This document shows positions 1-10,219 of a stretch of 64,000 nt of DNA, piece by piece. Source of the stretch: Metallyticus violacea (taxonomy: Eukaryota > Arthropoda > Insecta > Mantodea > Metallyticidae); the NCBI GenBank assembly GCA_030762175.1, contig CM060843.1, positions 120,195,369-120,259,368 of the forward strand, written 5' to 3'. The translations under genes were made by a program, and so were the position numbers. The notes beneath the pieces were generated by a model. It was not told the DNA's origin and ran no database searches. It worked only from the letters and a program-made list of their open reading frames with translations. The stretch's first letter is position 1, and the number at the start of each line of letters is the position of its first letter.

Positions 1-1949
1 TACAGGTAGCAATAGTGGAAGTTAGCAATATTTTACACTAATAAAGATAATTGTTCCTAATTTTACCGATAGTGCACCTTTTCTTTTTCTGTTTATTCTT
101 CTCTGTGTGTGTGCCCGCGCTCGCCTGTCTTATTTTATTATTGCTGGGAGGAGAGAACCCGATGGCCGGTCATAAATTTAGTCCTTTTGCGGAGGAATTA
201 TAAATTGGTCATACAATTCTAATCCAAACAGGCATGACTGTATCAGTTTCTTTGCATATGTGGAAAAAACTAGCACTATGTGAGTGTTTACATAAAAATT
301 AGATTGATTTATACCGACAAATCAAGGATTCGGTGCCAAAAACTAAGAATACTTGTTATAAATCTCACATTTTTTTTTCGGTGGAATTGTAAAATAATGA
401 CAAATTAACTGAAACAGCACTGAATCCGTTTCTTTGCGTAGATAGCATTACTAGGAATTTGGCAATATTTTACAAGAATGATAATATGTTCATACGATAA
501 TGAACCATTTTACTAACAGCAGGTAAGAGCGCGATTGCATGTATTAAATTTGGGCTCTTTGTCTTGCATATATAAATGTAATACCTAGTTTTTGTCTGAA
601 AATGACACCATTGCCAGTTTTTTATGCACAAAATTACTATACTAATACTTTGGCATTATTTTAATGCAGCAAAATGTTCGTCATTTTACCGATAATGCGT
701 TGTTTTCATGCCAGCAGGTGGCAACACAAAACCGATCATACATTTCATTTTTTTTCTTCCACTTTTTAGCGAATTAAGCATGTACGGATCAATTTTTTGA
801 AAACAGGTGGTAATTCCACTTTTTGGTGAACATTTTTTATCAACAAAATTTTTTGTATTTTATCTAAAATGAAGGAATTCTGTCGCCGGCAATATTAATA
901 TTTATGGCGGTAATATATTTATAATTTTGGAGATAGAAACATTTGTTGGTAACATGGTTTTACACTGAAATAGGCCTCCGTGATTTTCTCTGCACAAACG
1001 GCAATGAGACTAGCAATACTTTACGCCAATTTGATTTTGTTCTTGAATTTACAGATATTTTGCAGCGTTTTACTTCGGCAGGTGAAAACTTTTATGGTCT
1101 TTAATAAATTTAAACGCCCTTTGATGGAATTATAAACTGATCATCAAATTTGAATTTAAATAGTCATCAGTGTTTCAGTTTATTTGCATATATGAAGAAA
1201 ACTAACGTTGTAAATATTTTATATAATTTTGTTTAAAGTTTTTATACAATGTAGAGTTTATGGGGCTGGCTGACATGACCGAACTTCCGGTCAAAATTTG
1301 TCCTTTTAGCGATGTTGTTATAAATTGATATTAAATTTTAACTGAAATAGTATTTACCGATTCAGCTTCTTTACGAAGTAGCATTATTAGGATTGTGGCC
1401 AAATTCATCATATCATGTTCTTAATTTTACCGAACCGTTTTCTAGGCGGCAGGTAAGTGCTCGATAGCCCTCATAAATTTAGCCTCTTTGCAGTGCAAAT
1501 ATAAATGTAATACATAATTTTTTAATAATAATCCCATCACTAGCTAGTTTCTCTGCAAAGTGCAATTATAGAACTTAGTCAAGATTTTAATAATAAGATG
1601 TTCTTCGCAATTTTACCGATTATGCTCTATATTACACGCCGGAAGGTAACAAGCCGGAACCGTTCATACTTTTGTTTGTTTGTTTTTTTACCAGTTATCT
1701 CCTGTTTTCCCCCATTCTCTCTCTTTTCGGTGGCAATAAGCATGTTATACTCATTTTCTCTAATCAGGTTGCAATATTACTAGTGTGTGAACATTGATCA
1801 TTAATAAAATATTTTTGTATTTTTATCTATAACTGAGAAATTCTGTTCCCGAAATTATGTTCAGCTCTTTGGCAATAGAAATACTAGTTGATTATCCGGC
1901 TTCATACGGTTATAGGCGTCCGTGATTTAGTTTAATTTATATAGATGTC
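1..1949. repeat. Satellite 1, first block (monomers about 185-190 bp)
   Basis: A degenerate AT-rich tandem repeat. A landmark resembling CAGTTTCTCTGCACAGGT recurs near 250, 435, 625, 800, 985, 1170, 1360 and 1550, a spacing of about 185-190 bp. Each monomer also has a version of TTTACCGATAATGCACCG, then TTACT..CCGGCAGGT, CCGGTCATAAATTTAG and TTGCGGTGGAATTATAAATTGATCA. Monomers are not equivalent: some continue into a TTTTTATCTATAACGGAGAAATTCTG variant (near 850 and 1820), which suggests a higher-order order of types. There is no coding potential. The block is cut at 1949 by the Polinton and resumes at 16295. Confidence 0.85.
1944..1949. repeat. Target-site duplication, left (GATGTC)
   Basis: Six bases directly outside the left Polinton terminus. 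They pair with GGTGTC at 16295-16300, five of six bases matching. A 6-bp duplication is the size known for Polinton integration. Confidence 0.7.
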
Positions 1950-4088
1950 AGTAGTGCATATTACCGATTAATTCAACGGATTAACGATAAATCCGCCACT
2001 AGAGCGCTAGTGTCGCTCGGATTATCGTTAATCCTAATGACTTAAGCCATAATCCTAATGATTTAATCCACGATCCAATTAATTCATAATCCTAACAGGT
2101 TAATCCATGATCCCCCGGCTTATCGTTAATCCACGCCGCGGATTTTTATTGGTGGGGGTGGACGGGTTAAGAATGAATTGAGGGGAAATATGCATATATT
2201 TAAATACAACATGAGTTACATCATTTGTTGCTACATGATATATCATATTGTATTAAAAACAAAATGGCGCCGCGGATTAAACATTTTCTTTTGGCGGGGG
2301 TGGAACTCTTAAGAAGTATTGGGGAAAATATGCATATATTTAAATGCAACCATGAGTTTTATAGTATTTTGTTGCTACACAATAAATCATATTACATTAA
2401 AAACAAAATGGCGCCGCGGTTAAACATATAGCTATTTTTTTGTGGAGGTAAAAATGCAAAACTGTATTGTTTTAATTACAAACTGTATTTATTAAATGCA
2501 AAAAGTGTATCGCATTACTGTAATTTTCAATGTAAATACAATTTGTTGTGTTGGGGGAAAATATGTATATATTTAAATACAACTGAGTTTTACAGTATTT
2601 GTTGCTAAAAAAAACAGACTTTGAAAGATAAGTATTGTTAAAAATGTAAAACTGTATTGTTTTAATTACAAACTGTATTTATTAAACGCAAAAAGTGTAT
2701 CGCATTACTGTAATGTTAAATATAAATACATTTTGTTTCTGAAAAACGCTAAGGGTATTGTTTAATTGCAAGTTAAGTGTAATTAAAGCAATCAACACAC
2801 ACACACACACAATTGCAGTACGTAATAAAGTAAATTTAAAAATCGTACCTTATGTTTCGGCCATTTCACAAGGGGCTGTAATCTTCACCGCTACATGCTT
2901 CTGGACATACATTTAGAGACTAGTTTCAACCAGCTTGTTATTGCGAACGTTTAAGTTTCACAAACAAAGTTTTCGCTTTCATTTGTACTTCAAGGTCACG
3001 CCTACTCCGCTGTCCCTTTCCGAGATAACAGTCTGTTTACTCCGGTAAAATTATTTCTCAGGGGCTAAGTTTGTTACATTCGTATATTCACATATTAAAA
3101 TGTTTCCATATGGTTATTTATTACAGAAAAAAGTCGTGATAGCACATGTCAACATTGACGTCAAAAATCGATGAAAAATGCCCGCCGAGCTAAATAGCGG
3201 TGCGAAATATTTATTCTCTGCGTAGCCATATGGGAAAATATAATGCAAGTGTTTGTGCTTTTAAGGGGGATAACAATTATATTATTTTTTTTTCACTAAA
3301 GGCATTCATCCACTGTTAATATTAAATTGTTTTACAGAACATTATATATATAAAATTCATAATGGATAATATCTTGTCGCATATGCATACCTTACGATAG
3401 AGATGTCATTGTTATTTTAATATAAAAGTGATGATAACTCTAACTGGTTGCTGTTAATATTAAATTGATTTATTCATTAATAGGAAAATATCATAAACAA
3501 AAAGTTTAAAATTGACGTTGATTGGGGGGGAATATATAATTTACCTTCACTTCGCTGTGAAACCATATGGGAAAATATAATGCAAAAGTGTTTGTACTTT
3601 TAAGGTCGATAAGACACGGCCTGCGTTAAACTAAGTTTAATATGATGTTACATATTCTAGCCGGTGCGAAATATTCAACGTCCAGCCTTAACCTACAGTT
3701 TGAATTGAAAGAACTCGATCGGAAAGGAATTCCTCTGCAATGCTCGTATTTCGATACACATTATTTTATAGATGTTGATTACGTTATATACTATCAATAG
3801 TGTGAAAACCATGCTGTAATCATTCAAAAAGAAAATGAAGGAAAGATTGACAAATTCACATGTGCTATAAACGCGTGTAAGAGCTGTAGAAAACATTTCG
3901 CTTTATTAAGCAAAATATATTATTCCATCTATTTGTAGGACACAGACAAGGTTACTGTAATAATAGTTTTTGCCTAAGAAAAACATTTCACAACATAGGT
4001 CTTCATTGGCCATAAAATCCAAGTGAACGTGGAAAGGAAGGGTGGGGGATGTATAAAAAGACCGAACAATTCCGATAACCGGTTACTT
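1950..4088. repeat. Polinton left terminal inverted repeat
   Basis: Matches the reverse complement of 14057-16294. The shared inner edge is the CCGATAACCGGTTACTT motif ending at 4088. The outer 160 bp contains many short GGATTAACGATAAT and TAATCC(A/T) words and the palindrome-like CACTAGAGCGCTAGTG. From about 2190 to 2620 there are tandem subrepeats of about 120-140 bp, each with an AAAATGGCGCCGCGG block (2262 and 2405). A short (AC)8 tract lies at 2795-2810. No coding function is evident; open frames here mirror those in the right repeat. Confidence 0.9.
2795..2810. repeat. (AC)n microsatellite in left TIR
   Basis: Eight AC units. The matching place in the right TIR (15351-15388) carries about 19 TG units, so the two copies have drifted in length since insertion. 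Confidence 0.9.
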
Positions 4089-4293
4089 AAGAACAGTTTG
4101 ATGTAAGCAAGATACTCGCTGCTAGTTGTGACTTGATTTTGATTGTTAAAAAGGAGTTTGACAAGGATATTGCTGCCTATTCTCAACCGGGTCTATTTGG
4201 CACGCCATGTTATGATGGTGAAAAGTTCATGATGTGCCTGCGGTACCCATTTCTGAGAACCTCCTCATCTTCGTAGACGATGTAAAAGTCAAA

Positions 4294-4503
4294 TCAATTG
4301 AGCTGGTCGATGAGTTCTGCAGCAACATTGTTGAATCTGGTTGGTAGAAAAACCTCTTGGCCGTTCTCGAGATGTACAAGCGTTCTGGTCCCGTTCTTTG
4401 TCGAGATGCTCCGGACTCTTTTCACTACGTAAGGCCCGTTCGGTTGTAGCTTAGGCACTGAGATATACTCCGTGGTGGCCGCTACTGCAGCTAGTTGGCG
4501 TGA
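4294..4503 (-). pseudogene. Polinton small conserved protein, partial
   Basis: A minus-strand open frame running to a TGA at 4294-4296. It reads a pattern I associate with a small protein at the ends of some arthropod Polintons: a segment beginning PYVVKRVRSISTKNGTRT, then VHLENGQEVFLPTRFN, then a run rich in E, L and I. The motif order (K..T..G.R.LV.L..G..VFLP.RFN) looks like a compact beta-rich domain. The function is unknown. No ATG is visible at the 5' side, and coding similarity seems to continue past the stop (YIVYEDEEVLRNGYRR), so it is probably truncated or interrupted. It is the last gene before the left TIR. Confidence 0.45.
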
Positions 4504-5304
4504 ACGTCGTTGATCATGTTGACTGCTCTGTCGAACTCTTGGTACTGGTGATGTTTCATCAAGGTGACCTTGGTTTTTGTTTCCGCGGAGGTGAAAGTTG
4601 TTTGTCGTGAGGATAACCTATTTTTGCTGAGATAAAAGTAGTTATGACCAGAATGTCCGAGCTCGTTATTCAAGACATGTTTGTGACGTCGTCAGACCTA
4701 TTGTGACATGCTTCTCTGATGAATTGTGCTCTTAGAAAGTGCTCCATCTCCAGGAACACTCTAAATGTGGCACAACGAATGTATCTTGTATACTGGGTGA
4801 AATTCGTTTTCTCCCCTGCGTGATATAAATATTTGCGGTATGCAGCTCTTTGATTTTGTACTTCTATCTCGTCCTTCTGCTTGTGATAGATGATGTCGGT
4901 AATAATACGCTGTAGGCTTACTAGCGTGTCCCATTCCTCCATGCTCAGTGATATGCAGCTTCCATCCAATTTGATGACCAGATTTAGTGCTCCAAAAACA
5001 CGTTAAAAACGATGGATAGTCGATTGCTCAACTGCCATTCTTTTAGATGAGAAGTCAAACCCAGTATTGACGGCATCGTCTCAGCAAGTTTCTGCCACAC
5101 TGTCGAACCCAGGACCACAGCAACGCGTCGTCCACCCACTGTTACCACGATCTTGTGTGGAGGTTTAGGTGGAAACCCGACGACAGCAAAATTGGACTGT
5201 TTGCTTTTCAAGAAGTAAATATCCGAAAGAGGTCCCTCGTCCATGTCACTGAAAGCAAGAACACAACCTCTGTAGCATAATATTTTCACTAGCCACACGC
5301 GCAC
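4491..5304 (-). pseudogene. Polinton late-region protein(s), possible tandem PC4-like modules, frameshifted
   Basis: Three minus-strand frames lie end to end (4984-5304, 4670-4969, 4491-4673) and probably derive from one gene or two adjacent ones. The first contains PPKPPHKIVVTVGGRRVAVV followed by a W..L...MPSI stretch. The second has LDGSCISLSMEEWDTLVSLQ followed by an acidic, charged helix-like region. Both share a short pattern (beta strands, then S(L)..W..L....I..I) that loosely recalls the PC4 single-stranded DNA-binding fold. That resemblance is my inference and is weak. Reading passes between frames near 4975, which marks a frameshift. The third frame (ending HQYQEFDRAVNMINDVHAN) has no ATG at its start and may be the C-terminal tail. 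The role in the element is unknown. Confidence 0.45.
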
Positions 5305-5552
5305 ATACGATAATGAATGCGACTTACCTGCTTGACTCTCTCAGAGCTACTGGTGCGCAAAATACCGGGAGGAATTGGCATCTCGGAGCAGCTGGCGCGC
5401 ACGCGTTTTGAAAAAAAAAAATACCGGGAGAAATTAGCAAAATAAAAACGTGACAAGTGATACTAACCTTTAATGATATGCAGCTCTGATTTGTAGTTTG
5501 TTACGCCAAGGCTGTAGGTTTTTTGAATGGTGGCATCATTGTGATTAGTCAC
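5305..5552. other. Polinton spacer, no gene seen
   Basis: Contains an A-rich tract at 5411-5420 and two copies of an AATACCGGGAG(G/A)AATT(G/A)GCA motif (about 5360 and 5420). No continued reading frame is recognisable. Confidence 0.5.
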
Positions 5553-5945
5553 TTATACTGAATTGTGAAAAGAATTTAGGCCTCGGAAGCGGTAAGATAG
5601 GTAAGCAACAACGTAATGGCCACAGGTGGTGCTGATATCGCCTTGCAACCTACTAGTGTTGTGAGTCCATCTTGCACCACAACAACGATTTAAAAAATTT
5701 ATAATATGCCCCGAAAAAGGTTCTAAATCATAGCTGTCGAAAAATTCCCCCAGCCGTTCTTTGCAAGAAAGATACAGGGAAATATACCCAATGTTTCCCT
5801 GGTTTAGTGATAGGATCGGTGTTAACGACAACCGCTTTAGGAAGCTGTCTATTATGCAAATACGAGAGGAATTTGATCACAGTGGTACACGCCTAAAAAG
5901 TGTGGTGTGCATTTAGACAGAAGCCGACGTATTTGCAACGTATTC
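5553..5945 (-). pseudogene. Adenovirus-type cysteine protease (PRO), frameshifted
   Basis: In Polintons this enzyme is thought to mature capsid proteins, as adenain does. The 5553-5831 frame keeps the acidic FFDSYDLEPF segment after the catalytic-His region and the nucleophile motif TTCGHYVVAYL near its C-terminus. The His-Trp pair (GKHW) expected just after VNTD lies in a different frame at about 5790-5800, so a frameshift separates His from Cys. The upstream N-terminal piece (FLGVYHCDQIP) is in yet another relative frame near 5880-5905 and meets stops at about 5855. At least two frame breaks are therefore present and the product is dead. A second, related fragment exists at about 29.1-29.3 kb. 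Confidence 0.85.
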
Positions 5946-6489
5946 ATGATACCAAAATGGTACTGTAAGCGTCGATTTCTATAGTGCGATGTGCTTCAGC
6001 CAGCACTAGCAGATTGATAAGTTCTGGAGTTGGATCCTTAAAACCTATATTTATAGACACGGTGCCGTGCCGTTTCCCCGAAATGTAAGACTCGTTAGCG
6101 CTCATGTCTACCGTTAGATCAAATACCATAATGGAATAACCGTGTGAATATTGATATCTTCAAATTGAATGCCCTTCGTCCTTAAAGTGTATCCCGAGGC
6201 CATCCTGTAGAGTTTGAAAACATCATAGAAATTGATCGGCGTCAAAATTGGGCTGTAGGGGTTGTGAGGGAAAAGGCTGACCATTTACATAGGGTTGAAA
6301 AGAGTTAATTTTAAAGTGTTGCAAATTGTATGGGTTTTTGTTATTGTTGCCGTTGTATGCCTGGTCGGCAACCACAGCCACAACCACTCTTCTGGGTATT
6401 TGACCTATGAAAACGTCATTGAAAGTCATGGTACTAACCCTCCTTGGAATGTTGAGAGCGTGAAACCCCACATCTTTAAGATGGTACTT
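5944..6489 (-). pseudogene. Major capsid protein (double jelly roll), only C-terminal part, frameshifted
   Basis: The Polinton major capsid protein forms the icosahedral shell and is related to adenovirus hexon-type double jelly-roll proteins. Family hallmarks seen here are FNDVFIGQIPRRVVVAVVAD, then AYNGNNNKNPYNLQHFKI and a YVNGQPFPSQPL segment, and near the C-terminus VFDLTVDMSA and LLVLAEAHRTIEID. Frame changes occur at about 6220 and about 6130. Only the last third or so remains: the family is normally several hundred residues, but the capsid reading starts at about 6489, directly next to the end of the preceding gene (stop at 6506-6508). Most of the N-terminal coding sequence has been deleted. 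Confidence 0.85.
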
Positions 6490-6505
6490 TGCATTACTCT
6501 TCAGT

Positions 6506-6767
6506 CTAGTTTTTAACGACTCCTTTGGGGAAACCCCCGAACTTGCCATCTGCAAGTACATTAGCGCCCATTTTCAGCGCCTCTTTACCAACAGCTTTCA
6601 CACCGCTCTTGAAAATACGACAACACGGTTCTGAAAAGTCCGCCTAGAGCAGAGAACAAGCCGTTACCTTTTTGATAACGCTTGCCCTTATACAGGAGGA
6701 AATCTCGATTGTCTAAAGCTCCTCCAGGCTGATTTAGGTAATATCTAGTGACAGTGTTCAACTCCAT
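6506..6767 (-). pseudogene. Polinton Gly-rich small virion-type protein, frameshifted
   Basis: A short gene immediately upstream of the capsid gene. The N-terminal frame contains KRYQKGNGLFSALGGLFRTV. The C-terminal continuation, KSGVKAVGKEALKMGANVLA, is in another frame at about 6530-6605 and ends at a TAG (6506-6508). The pattern (RG.G.....GLFR..LP....G.K..GKEAL..G) is a conserved Polinton small protein; its role is not firmly known, and a minor virion or membrane-active component is one proposal. One frameshift near 6610-6625 breaks it. It abuts the capsid deletion junction. Confidence 0.7.
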
Positions 6768-6876
6768 TTCGGGCGAAATGTTAGAATTATAGTAGATGAA
6801 AGACCGTCTACAAATGGCGTTAAATCACCGTAACCGTTCCTTAAATTAATATTCACGCTTTTAAAGTCTTGCTGAA

Positions 6877-7705
6877 TCAAAGATACCGTGGAGTGAAAAA
6901 CTTTTCAATAGTCATGCATGTATTGTTACGTTTTTCATACTCTACAGAAACGCTTTCAATAACCTGTACAAACATGTTGCCCACAACTTTTGGTACTATT
7001 AGATTGCAGTAAACTAACATCTCGTAAGGGAACCCCATGTATGGATCTACAGTGTTTATGCCAATTTCCAGTTCTACCGCATTTATATATGGTTGGAACC
7101 CCATCATCTTCGCCAGAGATGGCGATAAAACCAACATGTGTATAAGGTTCATTTGCCTGACCGGAGGAGTTGAAGGTTTAGGAACGATCGATTGTTTAGT
7201 CGGAGGATTTGTTTTATTCTGAACATTTGTTTTCAATGTTTGGTTCGACACACCTCTCCTGGTTCTGGAAGGTGCAACATTTTCTACATAAATTACATAT
7301 TTGCTGGTGGGAATATGGCTGGCACGTGTGACTTTAATGTTAACGCCGGCAATATTTTTCCCCTCGTTATAAATGAAAAAGTCTTCGAATTGTAAATTTT
7401 AGCGTATAACAGAGTTAACGGCGTGTACCAAATCTTTAGAGTTGTGTACAATACCATGGGGCAGTTGTAAGTTCAATTTTGAATGTGTCACAGGTTCGGA
7501 TATATTATACATGGTTCCAATAATTTGATCACCGTGATTTGTCATGTTAGAGAATTTTACGGAGTACCTAATCTTTTACAGTGCTAGTTCCCATTCTCCT
7601 TGCAACACTATTCTCGCCGGTAAGATATTTGAAAATCTAGAAGTTGTATTGTCATTGAAATGATCCATAGAGGCGTTACTCACGAGCGTTAGGGAAAATG
7701 GTTAT
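6877..7705 (-). pseudogene. Minor capsid (penton-like) protein, stop and frameshift
   Basis: In Polintons this single jelly-roll protein is proposed to form the capsid vertices. At the 5' side (about 7575-7700) the minus strand reads FSLTLVSNASMDHFNDNTTS, then ILPARIVLQGEWELAL, matching the usual start of the family (LPSNSSM..FPDNT...F.T.LP..I.L.GEWEVAL). A stop codon follows immediately at about 7576. The 6877-7251 frame carries the hallmark LVYCNLIVPKVVGNMF, with FFTPRYL at the end. Several frame changes lie between. No ATG is found at the 5' end; the frame is closed upstream by a stop next to 7700. Confidence 0.8.
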
Positions 7706-7712
7706 GTTCTAA

Positions 7713-8843
7713 TCATATGGAATTGATAGATGAAGCCAGGACCCAAGAGTTAAACTTATTTGGATAACCTTTCCACTTAACAAGTAATTGCTTATTGCGA
7801 CCGCGACCTTTAGTATCGAGTATTTTGTCTATTTTAAATGATTTCGGGAGAGCAAACTTTTGTATCTCCTCGGAGTAGAAGATGGCGTCTATGGCTTCAC
7901 CGCCCAAGTCCTTTAATTTATACACGACGAGGTCGCCATGTACCACCTTGTCAATCTGAAAAATTTCGTCTGTCCAGTTTTGCTCGTAACCCTTGGCAAA
8001 CTTCATTTTCTGTTTTGATATGCGAACGTGATGTCCCACGTTAAATTTAAGTTTACTCGGCTTGTCTGCACTCTGACCGTAAAGATTTTCGTATACCTGT
8101 AAAATGTTGCGTTCATCGACATCCTTTGGAGCCGTCTTTATGGACCTGTGAAATGAACTATTGTACGAGTTTAAAAGGGCGGGAAGGACATCTAAGTATC
8201 TATAAGTGTTTTTATGGGTGAAATATTTCCACATTTTCGTCTTTAAGGTTCAATTGAAACGCTCTACAACGCTGGCTTTGACATTGATTTTTGTTGTGTA
8301 ATACTTCACACCATTATTGGTTAAAAAGGTTTGAAAAGTTTTGTTCGTGAACTCGGTTCCTTTATCTGTTTGCAGCACCTTGGGCCTGCAATGTGAGAAT
8401 ATAGTTTTAAAAGCATGTGTAATTTCCGTCCCTGTTTTAGATTTTAACGGTATAGCTTAAGCATTTTTTCGAGAAAATGCAATCACCGTCAAGATGTAAA
8501 CGAAAGGCGTGTTGTGTTCTTTTACGTTGTTCATCATATTTAGATCAGCTTCCGAAAGGTCGTCCATGTTGGTCACGTGATAACTTCTGGTGGAAAATCT
8601 TTTCCTTATTGGTCTGTGAAATGTATAACTTTCCTGTGTTTGAAGAAAGGATTCAATCTTTGATTTTGGTATGCCTGAGGGCTTGCGAAGTTTCTCTGCT
8701 GTACCAAAACCTGCATAATGTTCTGGATTGAAATAAATTTTCTTTAATGCGTTCATAGTTTTCCCACACTTGTTTGCGAAGGTTATAGGACCTTCGGCTC
8801 TTTTTTTAACCTTTACAGGCTCCTTCTGCATTACTTCAAACAT
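7713..8843 (-). pseudogene. Retroviral-type integrase with C-terminal chromodomain (INT), one in-frame stop plus frame breaks
   Basis: Integrase of the DDE superfamily, which inserts the element and creates the 6-bp duplications. The N-terminal frame (8457-8843) has the Polinton signature I(E)SFLQTQESYTFHRPIRK and the first Asp in MDDLSEADLNM. The second Asp follows in QTDKGTEFTNKTF (about 8340-8375). The catalytic Glu lies in VVERFN at about 8250, immediately followed by an in-frame stop. The C-terminal frame (7713-8234) contains YFTHKNTYRYLDVLP, an SH3-like VGHHVRISK...F.KGYE.NWT region, and a chromodomain ending LLVKWKGYPNKFNSWV. A frame change lies near 8450. The three acidic positions can be located, but the frame is broken twice. 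Confidence 0.9.
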
Positions 8844-9438
8844 GTCTTGTTGTTGTTGTTGTTGTTCTTCTTCTTCTTCTTCTGATTCAACGATAGTTCT
8901 CTCACTTGTGACATAAGATCGAGATAGTTCCCCAACTTATATTTTATCAACCTCCATTTCTCGGGGGCTGTCAAATGTGCACGGTGCACTTTATTCATTT
9001 CTCTGATGAGTTGTTTAATTGATTTGTCTAAGAGATGAAGATTTTCGAGAGCTTTAGGCTGTGAAGCTACTATAATTTGCTTACCGTACTTCATTTTGAC
9101 AAGACTGCGCTGCCCAGGGAAGCCGATATCGAAAGTAGGAAAGCAGGTAAAAAGCCGCCTCTCTGCAGAAGAATGTTTTTCTTGTTCTTTAAGGAACGTC
9201 GTGTGTTGATTAACTTTCTCAAGCAAGTTTTGTGTTTCTTTAAACCCTTCAATCAATTTGCAGGCAAATTGACAAGTCCTCTGCACACGTTGAGTATACA
9301 CTCTGAAATGGCTTTTATTAGCTCGGGGCTACCGTTTTTTAACAATTTCTGTCTCAAAGAGGGTTTGGCCTTGGCAAGTACTGTCAGGTTTGCATGCTGT
9401 CTCGCAATCAGCGGGGTACTCAGTCTGACAATGCTCAT
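8831..9438 (-). pseudogene. Polinton late protein of unknown function, frameshifted
   Basis: Two overlapping minus-strand frames. The upstream one (9253-9438) reads AKPSLRQKLLKNGSPELIKA, then ISECILNVCRGLV, matching a conserved arthropod Polinton segment (A.P.LR..LL......LI..I.EC..NVL.G). The second (8831-9301) continues with helix-rich, charged sequence, then MNKVHRAHLTAPEKWRLIKY and KLGNYLDLMSQVREL, resembling the short coiled-coil protein that often precedes the integrase. These may be two genes or one frameshifted gene. A CAA/CTT-type triplet run at 8848-8882 gives a low-complexity poly-Lys/Asn tail and is probably a microsatellite expansion. Confidence 0.5.
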
Positions 9439-9519
9439 CCTGAATGTGCTTATGTTAAAATGACTGTAGTGTGTTGATTGTTCACCTATTTAAGGACATC
9501 GAAAACCTTCAGAATGCGA

Positions 9520-10208
9520 TCAACAATTGGGTATAAAATAAGAAGACGTTTCACCCGGAAGGACGCCGGCTCGATACCTGAATTGATAAGGCGTGTACTC
9601 AGTGCAATCCAACACTATATAACAGTGGGGGTTTTCGGTAGCCTTTTCAAATGCTTTTAGGGAAACCTAGAGTTCCTTGGCTCGATCTGTTGACAAAGGC
9701 TGTCAATTTGCATTTTATCTCTATTGTTTTTAAACACGACAATGTAGTTGGCATTCAGAGATATAGTTCGAAATTTCTGTCCTTGTGGAAACACATTTTG
9801 GAGAATGCAAATAATTTCGAAACGTTTGTGATTCGAGTCTCTGGTGAAAAAATTTGACACGTTCAAGCTATCTGATTCGTACATCAAATCATCCAGAATA
9901 ACCAGATCTCCTTCGTTCACAGTCTCCAAATCTGGTATGCCTGCGTGGGTCGCAAAGAACGGACTTGGTTTAGGAGAATATTCTGCTGGATGACACCACA
10001 ACACTTTTCTCAAAGGCCTGTCAAACATTGAACCTGCTATACCAATTAGTTTTTTTACCATATGTTTATTTATATCACCGGGAAGGACCTGCAATTTGCA
10101 TGGTACATGGAAAACTAAATTTAAAGTGTTGGTTTGCACACATTTTGGGCGACTGTCGTAAAAGTGATTAATTATGTCTTCTTTGATACCCGTACGTGTA
10201 GGAATCAA
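9520..10208 (-). pseudogene. Genome-packaging ATPase (FtsK/HerA, A32-like), P-loop destroyed
   Basis: This family pumps DNA into capsids. The 9657-10208 frame has VKKLIG, a strand before VLWCHPAEY, the Walker B motif DLVILDDLMYES, FFTRDSNHKRFEIICILQNVFPQ-type sensor sequence, then ISLNANYIVVFKNNRDKMQI. The C-terminal piece (AFEKATENPHCYIVLDC, then TPYQFRYRAGVLPGE) is in another frame, about 9550-9655, ending at a TGA at 9520-9522. The Walker A loop is missing. At about 10080-10095 a remnant AGPSR is read only in the alternative frame, and a stop stands where G-K-T should follow. There are thus two frame changes and an abolished nucleotide-binding loop. Confidence 0.88.
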
Positions 10209-10219
10209 AAGTTTTCACT

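Noticed and set aside
3974..4186. Open frames within the TIRs (3974-4186, 13896-14216, 2225-2431, 15754-16164)
   Set aside because: They arise from repeat and TIR sequence, are mirrored in both TIR copies and show no protein family features.
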